Below are positions 17,655 to 29,600 of a DNA stretch of 64,000 nt, piece by piece. This stretch comes from Candidatus Heimdallarchaeota archaeon (GTDB lineage: Archaea; Asgardarchaeota; Heimdallarchaeia; Heimdallarchaeales; Kariarchaeaceae): assembly GCA_026702845.1 (NCBI GenBank), contig JADCLS010000009.1, positions 1-64,000 of the forward strand. Reading direction: 5' to 3'. How positions within the stretch are numbered: position 1 is the first letter of the stretch; each line of letters opens with the position of its first letter. The notes under the pieces are model-generated. The model searched no databases. It was not told the DNA's origin and saw only the letters and a list, made by a program, of their open reading frames with translations. The position numbers and the translations under genes are program-made.

Positions 17655-18128
17655 TCATTTGATACTTGGAGCATCATCAGTATTTTCAAAAATCGATTTT
17701 CGATATCCTACAAGGTTATGTTCTGAATCATTGACTCTTATACCTCTATCCATCAACTTAGGCAGGATCTTGAAATCAGATAAAAATGAATTGATAACCA
17801 TACCCAGTATTACTCCCAATATAACCGAAGGGATAAGAGGAGCAATATAATCAAGTACAGTTGGCTCTTGTACTTTGAAAAGAATAATTGAAATGATGTA
17901 AAACAAGATAATACAAATTACCAAGATAATATTTGGAATACTCTCATAACGAGAAATTGTTTGAAATCCTGAAATTCTAATTGGAACTTCCTTATTACAT
18001 CTTGAGCATTTAATAACCTGATCTTGAAGTTCATTATCATGTATTGGAAACTCTTTTGAGAAATGGTTATTAGCAACTGTATTATCACCATGGCTCAATG
18101 TGATGGTGATAACTTTCTTAGAATCCAT
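17655..18128 (-). CDS. Membrane protein with a CxxC metal-binding hook
   Basis: 157 residues. The N-terminal 40 residues read like a small beta-rich region (KVITITLSHGDNTVA). A CSRCNK motif follows with only one visible Cys pair. Two membrane helices lie at about 65-85 (NIILVICIILFYIISIILF) and 92-115 (YIAPLIPSVILGVILGMVI), then a short charged tail. Function is unknown. It lies 78 bases upstream of the pseudo-GTPase on the same strand and heads away from the large plus-strand operon, with which it shares a divergent intergenic region. Confidence 0.55.
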   Translation of the reverse strand: MDSKKVITITLSHGDNTVANNHFSKEFPIHDNELQDQVIKCSRCNKEVPIRISGFQTISRYESIPNIILVICIILFYIISIILFKVQEPTVLDYIAPLIPSVILGVILGMVINSFLSDFKILPKLMDRGIRVNDSEHNLVGYRKSIFENTDDAPSIK

Positions 18129-18424
18129 ACCTGTAGCAATGGTTGTTGTCTCAAAAAGGTTTTACTGTATACTCGTAAGAATTATTAATGAACACCTCAT
18201 AAACCCATAGATTTCCATTTTCAAAAGATCAAAATTTTCTCATATGAATATATATTCTCTAAGAAAAATACTGATTGTTGAGGATAGTATTTAAAAATAA
18301 ACTAAATATACTTTCTCTTGCAATAAATAAATGGATGAGTGTCAATAATCTTGAGAAGAGAAGCTCATATTCAAAATAACGGGAAGGTATCTCCCAATTT
18401 TTTTATTACAGGAGATGATATTTA
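18129..18424 (+). promoter_or_regulatory. Leader/promoter region of the giant tubulin-like operon
   Basis: A 296-base AT-rich divergent intergenic region with no gene. A TATA-like TATTTAAAAATA lies near 18291-18302. Further on, GGGA at 18381-18384 can pair weakly with TCCC at 18392-18395, and T7 follows at 18398-18404, only about 20 bases before the GTG start. This could act as a leader terminator. GGAGA at 18411-18415 is the ribosome-binding site of the GTG at 18425. Confidence 0.4.
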
Positions 18425-19201
18425 GTGCGTACCTTCTTTAGCGCAATTGTAGAATTAATAGAAAATTACTTGGATGAAATCTACTTAACGATAGCAGATA
18501 TTGAGAATCAAGTGTTGTCCGGGGAGAAAATTGACGATTATCAGAATTTATTAGGTTCTGTCAAGATATTAGAAGATACAATGAAAAATCTCATAGGTAA
18601 GGATTCCTCTCTTCCTAAAAATCCAGCAACTTTGGAACCTAAGGTGATGAAAGCTCTCACTCATACCTATCTTCTGATATTATATCTTTACTCCAATATT
18701 GAGATCATCAATAATATTATAGGATACAAAGAGATGCTTTCTAATTTCCAATCAGATGATTTCAATAGTTTTTGTAATCTAGATAAAGTACCAGAAAATC
18801 AAATTGAGAGAGTTGTTGAAGGGAATTTCCAGCGAATTCTAATCAGTTTTCTAAAGCATTTGAAAGCAAAAATGAGTGTGGAACAGACGAGTATACAGTT
18901 GAGGTTGGAGGTTTTCCTGAATAAATTAAATGTTTTGAAAACAGGAGATGATCTGATGAATCTTGAATTTTCAGTTGATTATGTGTTTATGAATGAATCC
19001 ATTACACAATATACTGGAGATGAGAGCCTGATATTTGGCATAGGGATTGTAACAGATTTCAATTCAATTCTGAAGGAATTTGTGGATGATAATGATAAGC
19101 TAGATTATATCATCAATCACCTTGCAACAAAGTACTCAATGGATATCAAATCTAGTATAGCTGTTTCCATTGACGTATTGAACCGATTTTTGGAGGGATA
19201 A
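18425..19201 (+). CDS. Helical protein, first gene of the giant operon, unknown function
   Basis: 258 residues, mostly alpha-helical, with a long N-terminal helix (LIENYLDEIYLTIADIENQV) and a helical middle. No signal peptide, membrane segment or catalytic motif is seen. It starts at GTG 18425, nine bases after GGAGA. Its stop lies only 4 bases before the ATG of the next gene, and its last codons (GGAGGGATAA) provide that gene's ribosome-binding site, so translation is coupled. By position it is part of the tubulin-like system. It may be an adaptor, but nothing in the sequence shows that directly. Confidence 0.7.
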   Translation: MRTFFSAIVELIENYLDEIYLTIADIENQVLSGEKIDDYQNLLGSVKILEDTMKNLIGKDSSLPKNPATLEPKVMKALTHTYLLILYLYSNIEIINNIIGYKEMLSNFQSDDFNSFCNLDKVPENQIERVVEGNFQRILISFLKHLKAKMSVEQTSIQLRLEVFLNKLNVLKTGDDLMNLEFSVDYVFMNESITQYTGDESLIFGIGIVTDFNSILKEFVDDNDKLDYIINHLATKYSMDIKSSIAVSIDVLNRFLEG

Positions 19202-19205
19202 ATTG

Positions 19206-19787
19206 ATGATTGAACCAGATTTTGATCTATTAGAAAGTGATGATATTCTTGCGACTAAGCAGAATTATCAGGCTGGTTATATTCAAATCGACCCTAAAGG
19301 CACAGTTCCGTTTATACAATGTGCAGATGGAACACAATTCTATGATATTAGCAATGAGGTTAGTCATTATCCCTCTAATCTTACGGTATGGTTTTTCAAG
19401 TTGAAAATCGATAATATCGAATGGGGTTTCAAAAAGAACATCAATGGTAAAGATTTCGCATTTAGAGGCTACTATAATCTATTTTTGATTCCAGGGAAGA
19501 GTTATGCACAATTTGCTGCAAACCTTAATAATATAGGAAATGAAATCAATAAGAATAAATTCCATAGACATTTTTCGAAAGAAGTAATTTCAGCGGTTTC
19601 ATCTGATTTAAACCTTGATTTGTTGAAAATTTGTTTAGAGAATCAGGATCTTGTTGAAAATAAATATAACAACCAAGGACAGCTAATACCTTCAGTGTGG
19701 TTTATCAAACGTATGAGTTGCAGAAATCTTGAAAGACGATATAATTTCAAACTCGACATTTGGATTGAAGAGATAATCGAGGTGTAA
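19206..19787 (+). CDS. Small alpha/beta protein of the giant operon, unknown function
   Basis: 193 residues from ATG 19206 (a TTG three bases earlier is less likely). The N-terminal two thirds look beta-rich (AGYIQIDPKGTVPFIQCADG, NLTVWFFKLKIDNIEWGF, FRGYYNLFLIPG), and the last third is helical. I do not recognise a family. GTVPFIQCADGTQFYDI loosely recalls SPFH or virion-core-like beta domains, but this is not enough for a call. The next gene begins 2 bases after the stop codon, so it is firmly inside the operon. Confidence 0.65.
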   Translation: MIEPDFDLLESDDILATKQNYQAGYIQIDPKGTVPFIQCADGTQFYDISNEVSHYPSNLTVWFFKLKIDNIEWGFKKNINGKDFAFRGYYNLFLIPGKSYAQFAANLNNIGNEINKNKFHRHFSKEVISAVSSDLNLDLLKICLENQDLVENKYNNQGQLIPSVWFIKRMSCRNLERRYNFKLDIWIEEIIEV

Positions 19788-19789
19788 TA

Positions 19790-20695
19790 ATGCCAGTAGA
19801 ATGTATTGGATGCCTTCATAAAGAATTTTGTACAAAAATCGAGAAGGAGATTGAAAATAGAGAAACTTTTCAATACATTCAATATATAGCGATCTGTAGG
19901 AGTATACTCAATCCTAATATAAAAATCAAGGCAGAGATTTTCCTCTGTGATGCACCAATTGGTCATAATATTGCAAAATGCTGGATACACGAGCAGGATT
20001 TCATAATCTTTAAGAAAACTGATATTACTAGTTTTGAAGATTTCATCAATAAATCCATACATTTCAAGAGTATTGAAGATCTTTACAAGATTCTCGAAAT
20101 TAAAAGTAAACCTATTGAGTTCAATGCTAAAAACATTGAAGGGAACCTTATCCTTAGTCATAATGAAGTACAGTATTTTCTTGAAAATCACGAATTCCTA
20201 TCTATGGATACAAAATATATAAGACGATTAGATGAACCTGATACCTATCTTTCAGGATATCATCTTGAGAATATTGAAGATAAAATTCTTGAAGAGCATA
20301 AGAAACAAGAACTAGAGATACTATCCAAAACTGAAACCTTAGAGAAGAATAGAGATCTAGTTGAAGAGCTACATAAAGATATATTGAACTTAAAGGATGA
20401 TAAATTAGACCTAAGTGGTTTTCTTAGATTTCTTACTGATGAACTTGGAAAAATGAGAAATGATAGTAGAATATCTAAAGTTAAGGGGCTATCAAGCATT
20501 CTCGATGGAATTGATACTATTAATTTCCAAGGGTACGAAGAAAATAAGATCCTTGAGCATAATAAACTAGCCAAGGAATTACTACAGCGACTGGTTAATT
20601 ATACAGACTATAAGAGTACAAATACAGAGGTAATCACTTTACTGAAAATTTTGAAATCAATTATATTCATTCTTAGCAGCAAAATGGAGGGATAA
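19790..20695 (+). CDS. Cys-rich N-terminus plus coiled coil, giant-operon protein
   Basis: 301 residues. It opens with a possible metal site (MPVECIGCLHKEFC: C-x2-C-x5-C) and two further cysteines nearby (ICRS, FLCD, CWIH). A long charged coiled coil follows at about 155-215 (DKILEEHKKQELEILSKT, KNRDLVEELHKDILNL), then a C-terminal helical bundle. No enzyme motif is seen. It probably assembles with another operon product. Its final codons (ATGGAGGGATAA) give a strong GGAGGG ribosome-binding site for the giant gene that follows. Confidence 0.65.
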   Translation: MPVECIGCLHKEFCTKIEKEIENRETFQYIQYIAICRSILNPNIKIKAEIFLCDAPIGHNIAKCWIHEQDFIIFKKTDITSFEDFINKSIHFKSIEDLYKILEIKSKPIEFNAKNIEGNLILSHNEVQYFLENHEFLSMDTKYIRRLDEPDTYLSGYHLENIEDKILEEHKKQELEILSKTETLEKNRDLVEELHKDILNLKDDKLDLSGFLRFLTDELGKMRNDSRISKVKGLSSILDGIDTINFQGYEENKILEHNKLAKELLQRLVNYTDYKSTNTEVITLLKILKSIIFILSSKMEG

Positions 20696-20697
20696 AA

Positions 20698-23600
20698 ATT
20701 CAGGCTAGCGTTAACTATGAACATTTAGTTGTCCTAGTTACTGATCATTCAATCATTAATACCGAATTGCATAAATTATGGTATAGTGAACCACAAAATG
20801 CAATCTTAACCATATGGCATGATACTTTTAGTAAAATAGTGCAAAATGAAATTACTAGAGTTATCAGTGAAAAAGAAAAATTGAAACTCAATTATGATTT
20901 AAATCTAGATTCATTAAAATTATCAATGATTAAACAATGGAGGGGACCAAATACCTCTCCAGATGGATCATGGATTAGAAAGGAACTTGATGATCATGCA
21001 AAAAACACAAGACTCATTCAAGAATATATCAATAAACAAGGAGTAAAATCAATTCAAATACTCGCAAGTAATGATTTTCGTCAGAAAGTAATTGTAGGAG
21101 AGTTGATCAGATATTTCAGAGAGATGGGGATGTATATTGTTGTCTGTCTGATAGAAAATATCTATGAAAATGAGTATGACTTAAATGATCTTCAGGATAG
21201 TGAAATAGATCTAGATCCAGATCTTCTCATAGAATATCCTCCTGATGCAGGATATAGAGAAACTAAACAAATTCTAGAGATGAAAAGAAACCAAGTTGAC
21301 TACCTAGAGAATATTTATCATCTTTTGAGACTTACTTCATCAAATCTAGATGTCGTTACTCATAATTTTGCCATGTCAGGCCATGTGATATTCAATCTCA
21401 TTCCAATGAATGTTGGTTTCCTCAATACTCAAATCCGGATAGTGCTCTTACTCAAGTTACTAGTTGGTTTGGAGAAACTGAAAATTCAAAATGTTCTAAC
21501 TAAGGAGATCATTTTCGGGGCAAGAGGATTATCCAAAGAAGAAATAAATTCTACACAATCCACTTTGATGTATGAGTCCCTCACACATTTCAGTAAGGAC
21601 CTACGATATGCCAAAGATCCAATTTTTGATTCTATTAATGATATAATCGATGAAGAATTCCTCATAACACCTGTATCCAATCTTGATTCTTCTGCACCAT
21701 TGATTGCATTGTATTGGATAAAGAAAAATCTAGAAGTGGGGAATGACAATGAATTAATGGATAATATAGCCCTCAATGATTTGGCCAGAGAGGCCATTGA
21801 TATTGTAAAGAATGATGATTCCTTAATTCCACTCGAGCGAATTATTCAGAGTATCAGCAATCTACGATCTAATATCCAGAGAAAGTATCTATGGCTCTCG
21901 TATCTATCCAAAAAATTAGAGAAGGTTAAGGATTTCAACATCTATATTAATAGATATAATAGTATGCCACAATTTTCAAAAAATCTGTGGTCATTTTCAC
22001 TCACCTTAGATTCATTGGAAGAGGAGAAGATGCAGTATCAGAACGTTCTCGATCAAGCGTTGAAGCTGGTACCAAATCAGATTTTTTGGAATCAAAAGCG
22101 GATCAATATTTATATAGAGAATAAGGAGTATTCCAAAATAATCGGGATCAATATCAATTATTTTACTGATATCGATTTTATTCTAAATTATATCTATGCC
22201 CTGGTAGATTTAGCGAAGGATAAACTAAACACCCTTCCCATGGTAGAGTTGGATCAAATCAGACTACAGTTAAATAATGTGGAAAGTGTATTTCTCATCA
22301 AAGGGAATCTACTTGATCTGGCTCATGAATATTTGACTGGTATTGCTGGACAGATATTTGATTATGAGAATAAAATAAAATTTTATGAGTGTTTTGCAGA
22401 TATTGCAGCCATCGCGAATGAAATGAAAATTCGTGTAACTGATGAATTCAGATATGAATACTTAATCAAGATCATTGAATTGTATATTGAGAAGGATTTT
22501 ATTGAATATCGGTTCTTGGAATACTTTGAGGCCTTTGTAATTGACGTCTTTGAGGAAGAACATGTTAATAGAGTTGGTACAAACATTATTCGTTATTATC
22601 AATATGTAATAAATCATCATCTTACAATACAGAATCCGCTTATTGAGGGAATTTATTTCACTCTGACCTTCAATCGTGAGTTTGATGATTTAGATGAAAG
22701 TTATATCAAATCTCTATTAGTTAGATTTGAAAATTCAGAATTCAAGCCTAAAGAATTGATACAAGAATTGGTTGAAATACTCATTGAGGAAATAGGTGTT
22801 ATAGAATTCAATAGATTTATTCAACAATATGATTATCTGAATGATGAATATTACCATTACATTGCAACCAAATATCAGCTCGATAATAATGAATATGTTA
22901 TATTTCCTCAGTGGAATCTTGTTAGAGAATATTTTGATGAGGGGTTCGGAACAACTGAAAATGGATTGAAGTTGTTGGATTGGTACTTAAAACGCCATTA
23001 TCTTATTGATGCATCTCAGCTATTTTCCATTACACGATTAGACTATAGCCTAGTGGGAACAGGTATTGAATATTTTCTACTCAATAAAACCTATAATCAA
23101 TTTTTGAACCTTGCCAATTCAAAAAGCCCAGAAATATTATATTATGTGACTAACCGAGAACAATTTGAGACTATAAAAGTTGAATTTCCTGAGGAAGAAA
23201 ATGTCCATCAATTACTTTCACAGTATGAGGTTATTAAGAATAATCCAGAGTATTCATCATTCAAGAATAATCTTGTATTTCGAGAAAACTCAAAAAATTC
23301 ACTCATTGATAGAGTGATTTCCCTCTTTATTCTAAAAGATCTGATGTACGAGGAGGAATTGAGTAATGAGGATAAAATTGAAATAATTTTTACTCCACTT
23401 GAGAATACAGATGATTTCCATCTAGATCTAGGAATTGATTTCGAGGAAGAAAAGATAATCTCGGATATCCTCCATACTTTTGCAAGAGCAAAGATAAATA
23501 TGAATAAGAAGATGGATAACATCCTCTTAACTATTAGAGATGAAATCCTAAGTAATCCGCTGGCCTTTGAAAAATATGCGGAATCATACATCAAGGCAGT

Positions 23601-26600
23601 CCTTAACCAGGAAATTAACAAAGAAAACATTCAAAAATCACTTTTTACCTTATACGAATTTCACAAACGGAATAAAGGGTCAGAAGGGAAAAGAAATAGA
23701 TTAAATCTAGATATACTATTATCCCTTTACATTTATCACATTCACGGCTCAGAGGCAATTTCTGATAAAATGAAAAAGGATACATTCTATCTCCTTGAAG
23801 TAATCGATTTTAATTTATTTGAGAATATCAATGTTGAACTACAAATATTGTATGAGTATAATAATATCATAATGGCTCATTACATGAAAGAAGCTAGGTT
23901 TTCGGAATTATTAAATTACCTTTTCTTCATTGTTTTACGTTTCTTAAAGTCTTTTAATGATGAGGGAATACTGCGAAGGGTCATTTTATCACGATATCTA
24001 AGTGAAGAGAATTTAAGAAAGAAAAACCACCTAATTTTTCTTCTATATCAAATAATACGTTTGAACAAAATATTGATGAGAAAAACCTCAAATTTAAGCA
24101 CATTAGCTTATTTGTTGAATTTCTTCTCTGATGAGCTTCCAATATTATTCAGAGAACTTGATCAAATCTCATCAGACCAACAATTGAATGTACATCCATT
24201 ATTTCTCTTATTTGAGGTATATCTTGAAGGACAGAATGCAAAGAACAAAAATTTACTCTTGGATAAGATAACAGATATTGAAAGGGAAATTTTATCAATA
24301 CTTGCGAGTTATCAGGAATTAAGTATAGAGGATGCAGATAAAGAAGAGAGTAAAAAGGTAGAAATAGTAGAGATAGATGAAAATCTACTAGGGTATGTGA
24401 TTAATAGGTCATCTTTTATTCTTTATGATTTACTTGAGAAGCTGGATATTAACTTCTATATCTATAATATTACATATTTTACAGTTTATAGTATCGTTCT
24501 AGTCTTGAAGGAAAGCCAGAATTTGTTACTACATAGGCAATACAGATTCAAATCTGATAGATATGTAGATATGATAGAATACTTTCTGAATGTGTATTGT
24601 GAGAACCCCCCACTACATTTTTCCAACATAGAGCTTATAGACAATGCATATGAGGCGTTACTTCATTATTATCATGCCATCTTGGATGATAACTCGGTTC
24701 ATGATATTTTTATTCAATGGGTAAAATTGGATTTACTTGAGAAGCCAGTTATTGATATCAATAAATTATATTTTGGTTTTGATAAAAATGATGGTATATT
24801 TACTCATGTCGATGTTGACGTAATCTTAGATGAATTAATTTCATTAATCAAAAATTATCGAGCATTAGGTAGAGATGAGGAGAAAATGAAGAGAGAAACC
24901 ATTCGCATGATCAGAGCGTTCAAAATTGAAGAACAATCTGAATATCTCTATCAATTAGATCTCAATATCTTGACCAAGGAGCAGACTTTAGGGACAATTA
25001 CTATGATGAAGGATATTAAAATCAATGTCAATGTAATGCTAAATACAGAATTCAATGAAAACGATCCCATTGCTATGTATACAAAGGTGAAACTAGAATT
25101 ATCTGAAATTGAAATTAGATTTTTTGAGTGGAGAATGAAGTTCAAGGATATAAATGCCCTGAAAATGGACTCCAAAGGGATTCTGGAATATTTTGAAGAA
25201 ACTACTGAATTCTTGGATGAGTGGATTGAGTATATCACAAAATTATCCCAACGAAAAGATTTGTCAAATATCTATGTTGAAATTGTGAGATCTATGTACT
25301 TCATTCTGAATCTCATCAATCAATTCTTTGGTGATGATAAGATTTTCATGATTACAAAGAATGATCTCGATGTCAGATTAAAGATTTTTGATATTCTAAC
25401 AAAACCTATACTCAAATTATTACCGGAGAAAAAAACAGGTGATGAAGAAAGAGAGAAGAAATTCTTTGATCATATGCTTGATAGGATTCGAAATGACCCA
25501 GCACATTCTATCGAAATCAGCTATCTAAAGGCGAAATTCGAGCAAGTACTCCGTCTGATTCAATCCTTTGAGAAAATAATCAATCTCGATAATAGTGAAG
25601 AATTAGAGGAACTTAGTTTTGAGTATGATCTGAGCATCTATGACAAATTTTCGGAACGTTTTCATCGAGAATTTACTTATAGCTTCTCACTATATCAAGT
25701 AGGAAAAATACCAGCTGCAGTTGATCGTTTGATACTCTTTCTGCAGATTGAATATGCTGAACAAAAATTTGCTGTGGATAAAAATTATGTAGATAAACTC
25801 TGGTGGCTAGCACATTGGTTAATTCTTTATCAGTTGATCGATGAGTTTGATAATAAAATCATGTACAAGAATGAAATTCAAAATGATCAAGAGATTTTCA
25901 ATTCAATCGATTTTGTTAACAAGGAACCTCCAAAGATTAAAAAAGGGAGTAAACTAGCTTTAGAACTTGTAAATTCAGCAAGAGTTCTAGATGATATTAC
26001 TTACTTGAAAGAAGAAACTGAAAAATTGACAGAACTTTATCATGCAAATTCCATGGATCTTACATCCTTTCCCATACATGATGAAAATTTGTTACTTCAA
26101 ATAACGAAACTATATAATATGAAATTAGAAGAGAGTGGTAGAATTAGGAGAGGAATTGTATTCTTCCAAGAGAATTTTGATGTTAAAATTACCATTCTCT
26201 CAATATTATTCTATAATTATAGATTTTTAGAATTTGATACACAATCAACAATTGATCAATTTATCGAGCTTTCAAATATATTCAATGTCTTTGCAGATAA
26301 TCAAAAAATCGATCATGCACACCTAATATACTTAATCAGTATTAACCAATACTACCCTAGGATAAAAGAGATTTCTATCGCACTGTTAGTTAAGCAATTA
26401 TTGGACAAGGTTCCTTCAAATGTGTATAAAATATTCTCTTACGTTAATGCCATGCTATTTCCAGAATATTATGAACAGGAGATTAATTTTCCTGAATTAA
26501 GTATGTATAATGCCCTGCTTGAATTAAACCTAAATAGCATTTTTACTTTTGATTACAGAAAGGAAGCCTATTTTCTGCTCATATACAAATCTTTGGAGCA

Positions 26601-29600
26601 ATTTACCAACCGTGTATTCAATAAAATGGAAAAAGATCTAAAACAAATCGTCGAGGAGCAAACACCATTCGAATATAGAAGGGAACAGATCAAGACCCTC
26701 TATAGTAATGTAACCTTTGTGATACTAGATCTACATGTTTTGATTGAAAAACTGGAGTATATCATAAAATTTCATAATGCAGATAAATTATCAGTACTAA
26801 TAAAACAGATGAAGGATTACTCAAGCCGAATCACCAATTTGATCATCCCATATATTGAAATCTTCCCATTACTATTAACATTCTATCATCCCTATCAAGG
26901 ATTATTGGAGGAAATTGATCAAATTTACCTTTACCAACAACCTCACACGCAAGTTGAAATTATCAATCATTATTACAATCTCAAAGTGAACCTAAATACT
27001 GGCCTAAATTTAAAAACTTTGAATTTTCTATATAATGAAGGAATATTTAGATGTTTTAATAGAGAGTTTAGCCAGTTTGAAATGAAATATCATTATGAAG
27101 CGGAAATGCAACGTTACCATGCACCTTTAATTGAATTCAAGAAGAAAATTGCATCCAGATATATAGAGGAGAAGAAGTTGGATAGTCTCAGTAATGAAAA
27201 ACAGGAATTTTACGGGCTGTATATGCAAAATGATCATAATATGTATACAAAGAGCATATTAAGTGGCTATTATGATTTACTAAGAAAATCTAAAAGAGAA
27301 TTTGAATTACCAGCACCTTCAGAGGACCTGTACAATGATTTTATCTCCGAGGAGATCAAGAGTGAGAATTTTATCATTGGTTTTCTTCCTTTTGAGAAAA
27401 ATCACCATCTTATCCACAATATTTTAGATAATACACTAACCTTGTACAATAATTTCCAAATACGAGATTTTGATAAATTACTGCTCTCAATATTCAAATT
27501 TCTCCCATGGGATCCAGAATTCAGGTTGAAATTAGAATCTCAGTTACAAGTAATTGAAGAAAATACAAAAATCAAAAAACTCATCAAGGCACTCATCAGC
27601 TTCTTCAATTTTATTGAAATGGATAAATTTAAGGGCAATCATTACGAAATTCTTCATATCATTGAAATCATAAGTCCAGTCTCCTCATCTTTAGCCATTT
27701 TAATTGCGAAACAAATATTGAACCATTTTGACAAATTAAGTATCCAAGGCATTCCCATTCTCAACATCCAGTATAAGATATTTCTACTTGAAATTAGACA
27801 ATATCAAGAAAGAGGAGGAGATGAATTCCCGAGTAGATTGGTAAATGAGTTTGAGAGATTCAAGAAGCTGGTCGCCAATATATTTAATTCGGGGAGTACT
27901 GGAGAGTTAGATTTTTCCGAGATGGACTTATTCAAGATAGATGCATATATCAATTTGGAGAGGGGTAACCAAGTAACGTTCAATAATCTAATTGAGGCCA
28001 ATAGAGACAAATTATTTAATCCGGGAGACAAAATCATTGAGAAAATAGCCAGTATCGATCTGCTTGCCACATATTTGTACAAGCATATAGAAAATTCAAT
28101 TCTTGAGGGGTATAATAATGCCTTGATGGAAAAGACAGTTGAACAATTTTTTGCATCCATCTCTACTAAGCAAAAGGATTTTGAAGAGTACCATACCATT
28201 TACTCAAAAGGATTAACGTTGTTGTATAGCATCGATGACAAAGATTTACGAGTATATAATGATACTCAATTCTTCCTCTTTGATCTTCTCACATACAAGA
28301 ATTCTGTGAAAATTTGGATAGAATTACTTGGTTTATTCTTTGAAAATATTCAAGAGAAGGAGGACAAACGAGAAAAGATAGAAAATCGCAATTGGGTTTT
28401 CCTTGAGATTGACATCAATTTGATTAATATCATTGTATCAAAAATATTCAATAAGGAGTATATTACGAATGATTATATTAAACCCTATAAGGATCATATT
28501 TTCAATTTACTAGATTCCTTCTATCCTGGATTGATGAACCGAATAACAAGTGGGTATGGGCTGACTCAAAGGGGTGGTACCTTCTCACCATTAACAGAAG
28601 GGTATCTATTCCAGCTTATTATTGAGAAACGAATTGAACAGATGCAAGGAATTGATTCAGAAGAACAGATACTTGGTGATATTGTTGAGATTGCCAAACA
28701 TGTGGAGAATATCATTGGAATTCTAAAAGAAAATAATTATAAAAAAGTGCAGAGTTTCAAAATTGACATCCTTAATAAAGATGAAGAATTATTGCAACTC
28801 AATCTTCTTGAATCATTTTTCAGGAATTTCATCAGGATATTCCAGAATCTAGAAAAATCAATCTATATTAGTAGAAGAATAGTGGGGGGATTAGAATTAG
28901 CTAAATTAATCTTGAAAATGTACTATACCCTTGTAATTTATGATTTTAATTATGATAAAAATGAGGATTTACTGATTTCGTGGATATTTAGCCTAAGTGA
29001 TTTCAATTATAAGTCAATTCATACCCAATCATTTGACTGGAAACCTATTGCAGGATGGGAATTAAAACATGATAGATCATTAGAGTATATCAATTTCTAT
29101 CTGAATCATAGAAAACCAAAGGATTATCACATTCTTGATGATCTGAACAGAATGGTAAAGGATGTTAAGATTTCTGAGATCTTGAATCAAATGAATAGGG
29201 ATGAAGAAGTAATTACTCACTTTTCTGCACAGGGATGTCTCTCCTTGCTTAAATTTATCGATAAAAGACATCAGGAGTTATATTCAAAAATTACTATGCA
29301 TTTGTTTGAATTATCGCAATTAGAAGATTCCAAGTGGTTGAATGAGTACTACTATAACATAATTTTCAATAATGAGGGTGAAGTAACAACTGAACTAAAA
29401 TTATTATTGGTTCAATATATCAAATACAGGTTTCATGATTTCTATTATGGGTATATTAGAAATTACAAGATTCTCCTTGAAGAAATTAGAATAAACCTAG
29501 ATGTTTTTGATGTAAAAGCAGCACAAGAATTGTACTTTGTTATGCTTGGATATAATAGAGAATTAATTTCTCCTGATATCAATGTCTTCCCATACATCCA

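Noticed and set aside
20767..20769. TTG as the start of the giant gene
   Set aside because: No ribosome-binding site lies upstream, and it would discard a strand-like segment that follows the strong GGAGGG. It is kept only as an alternative.
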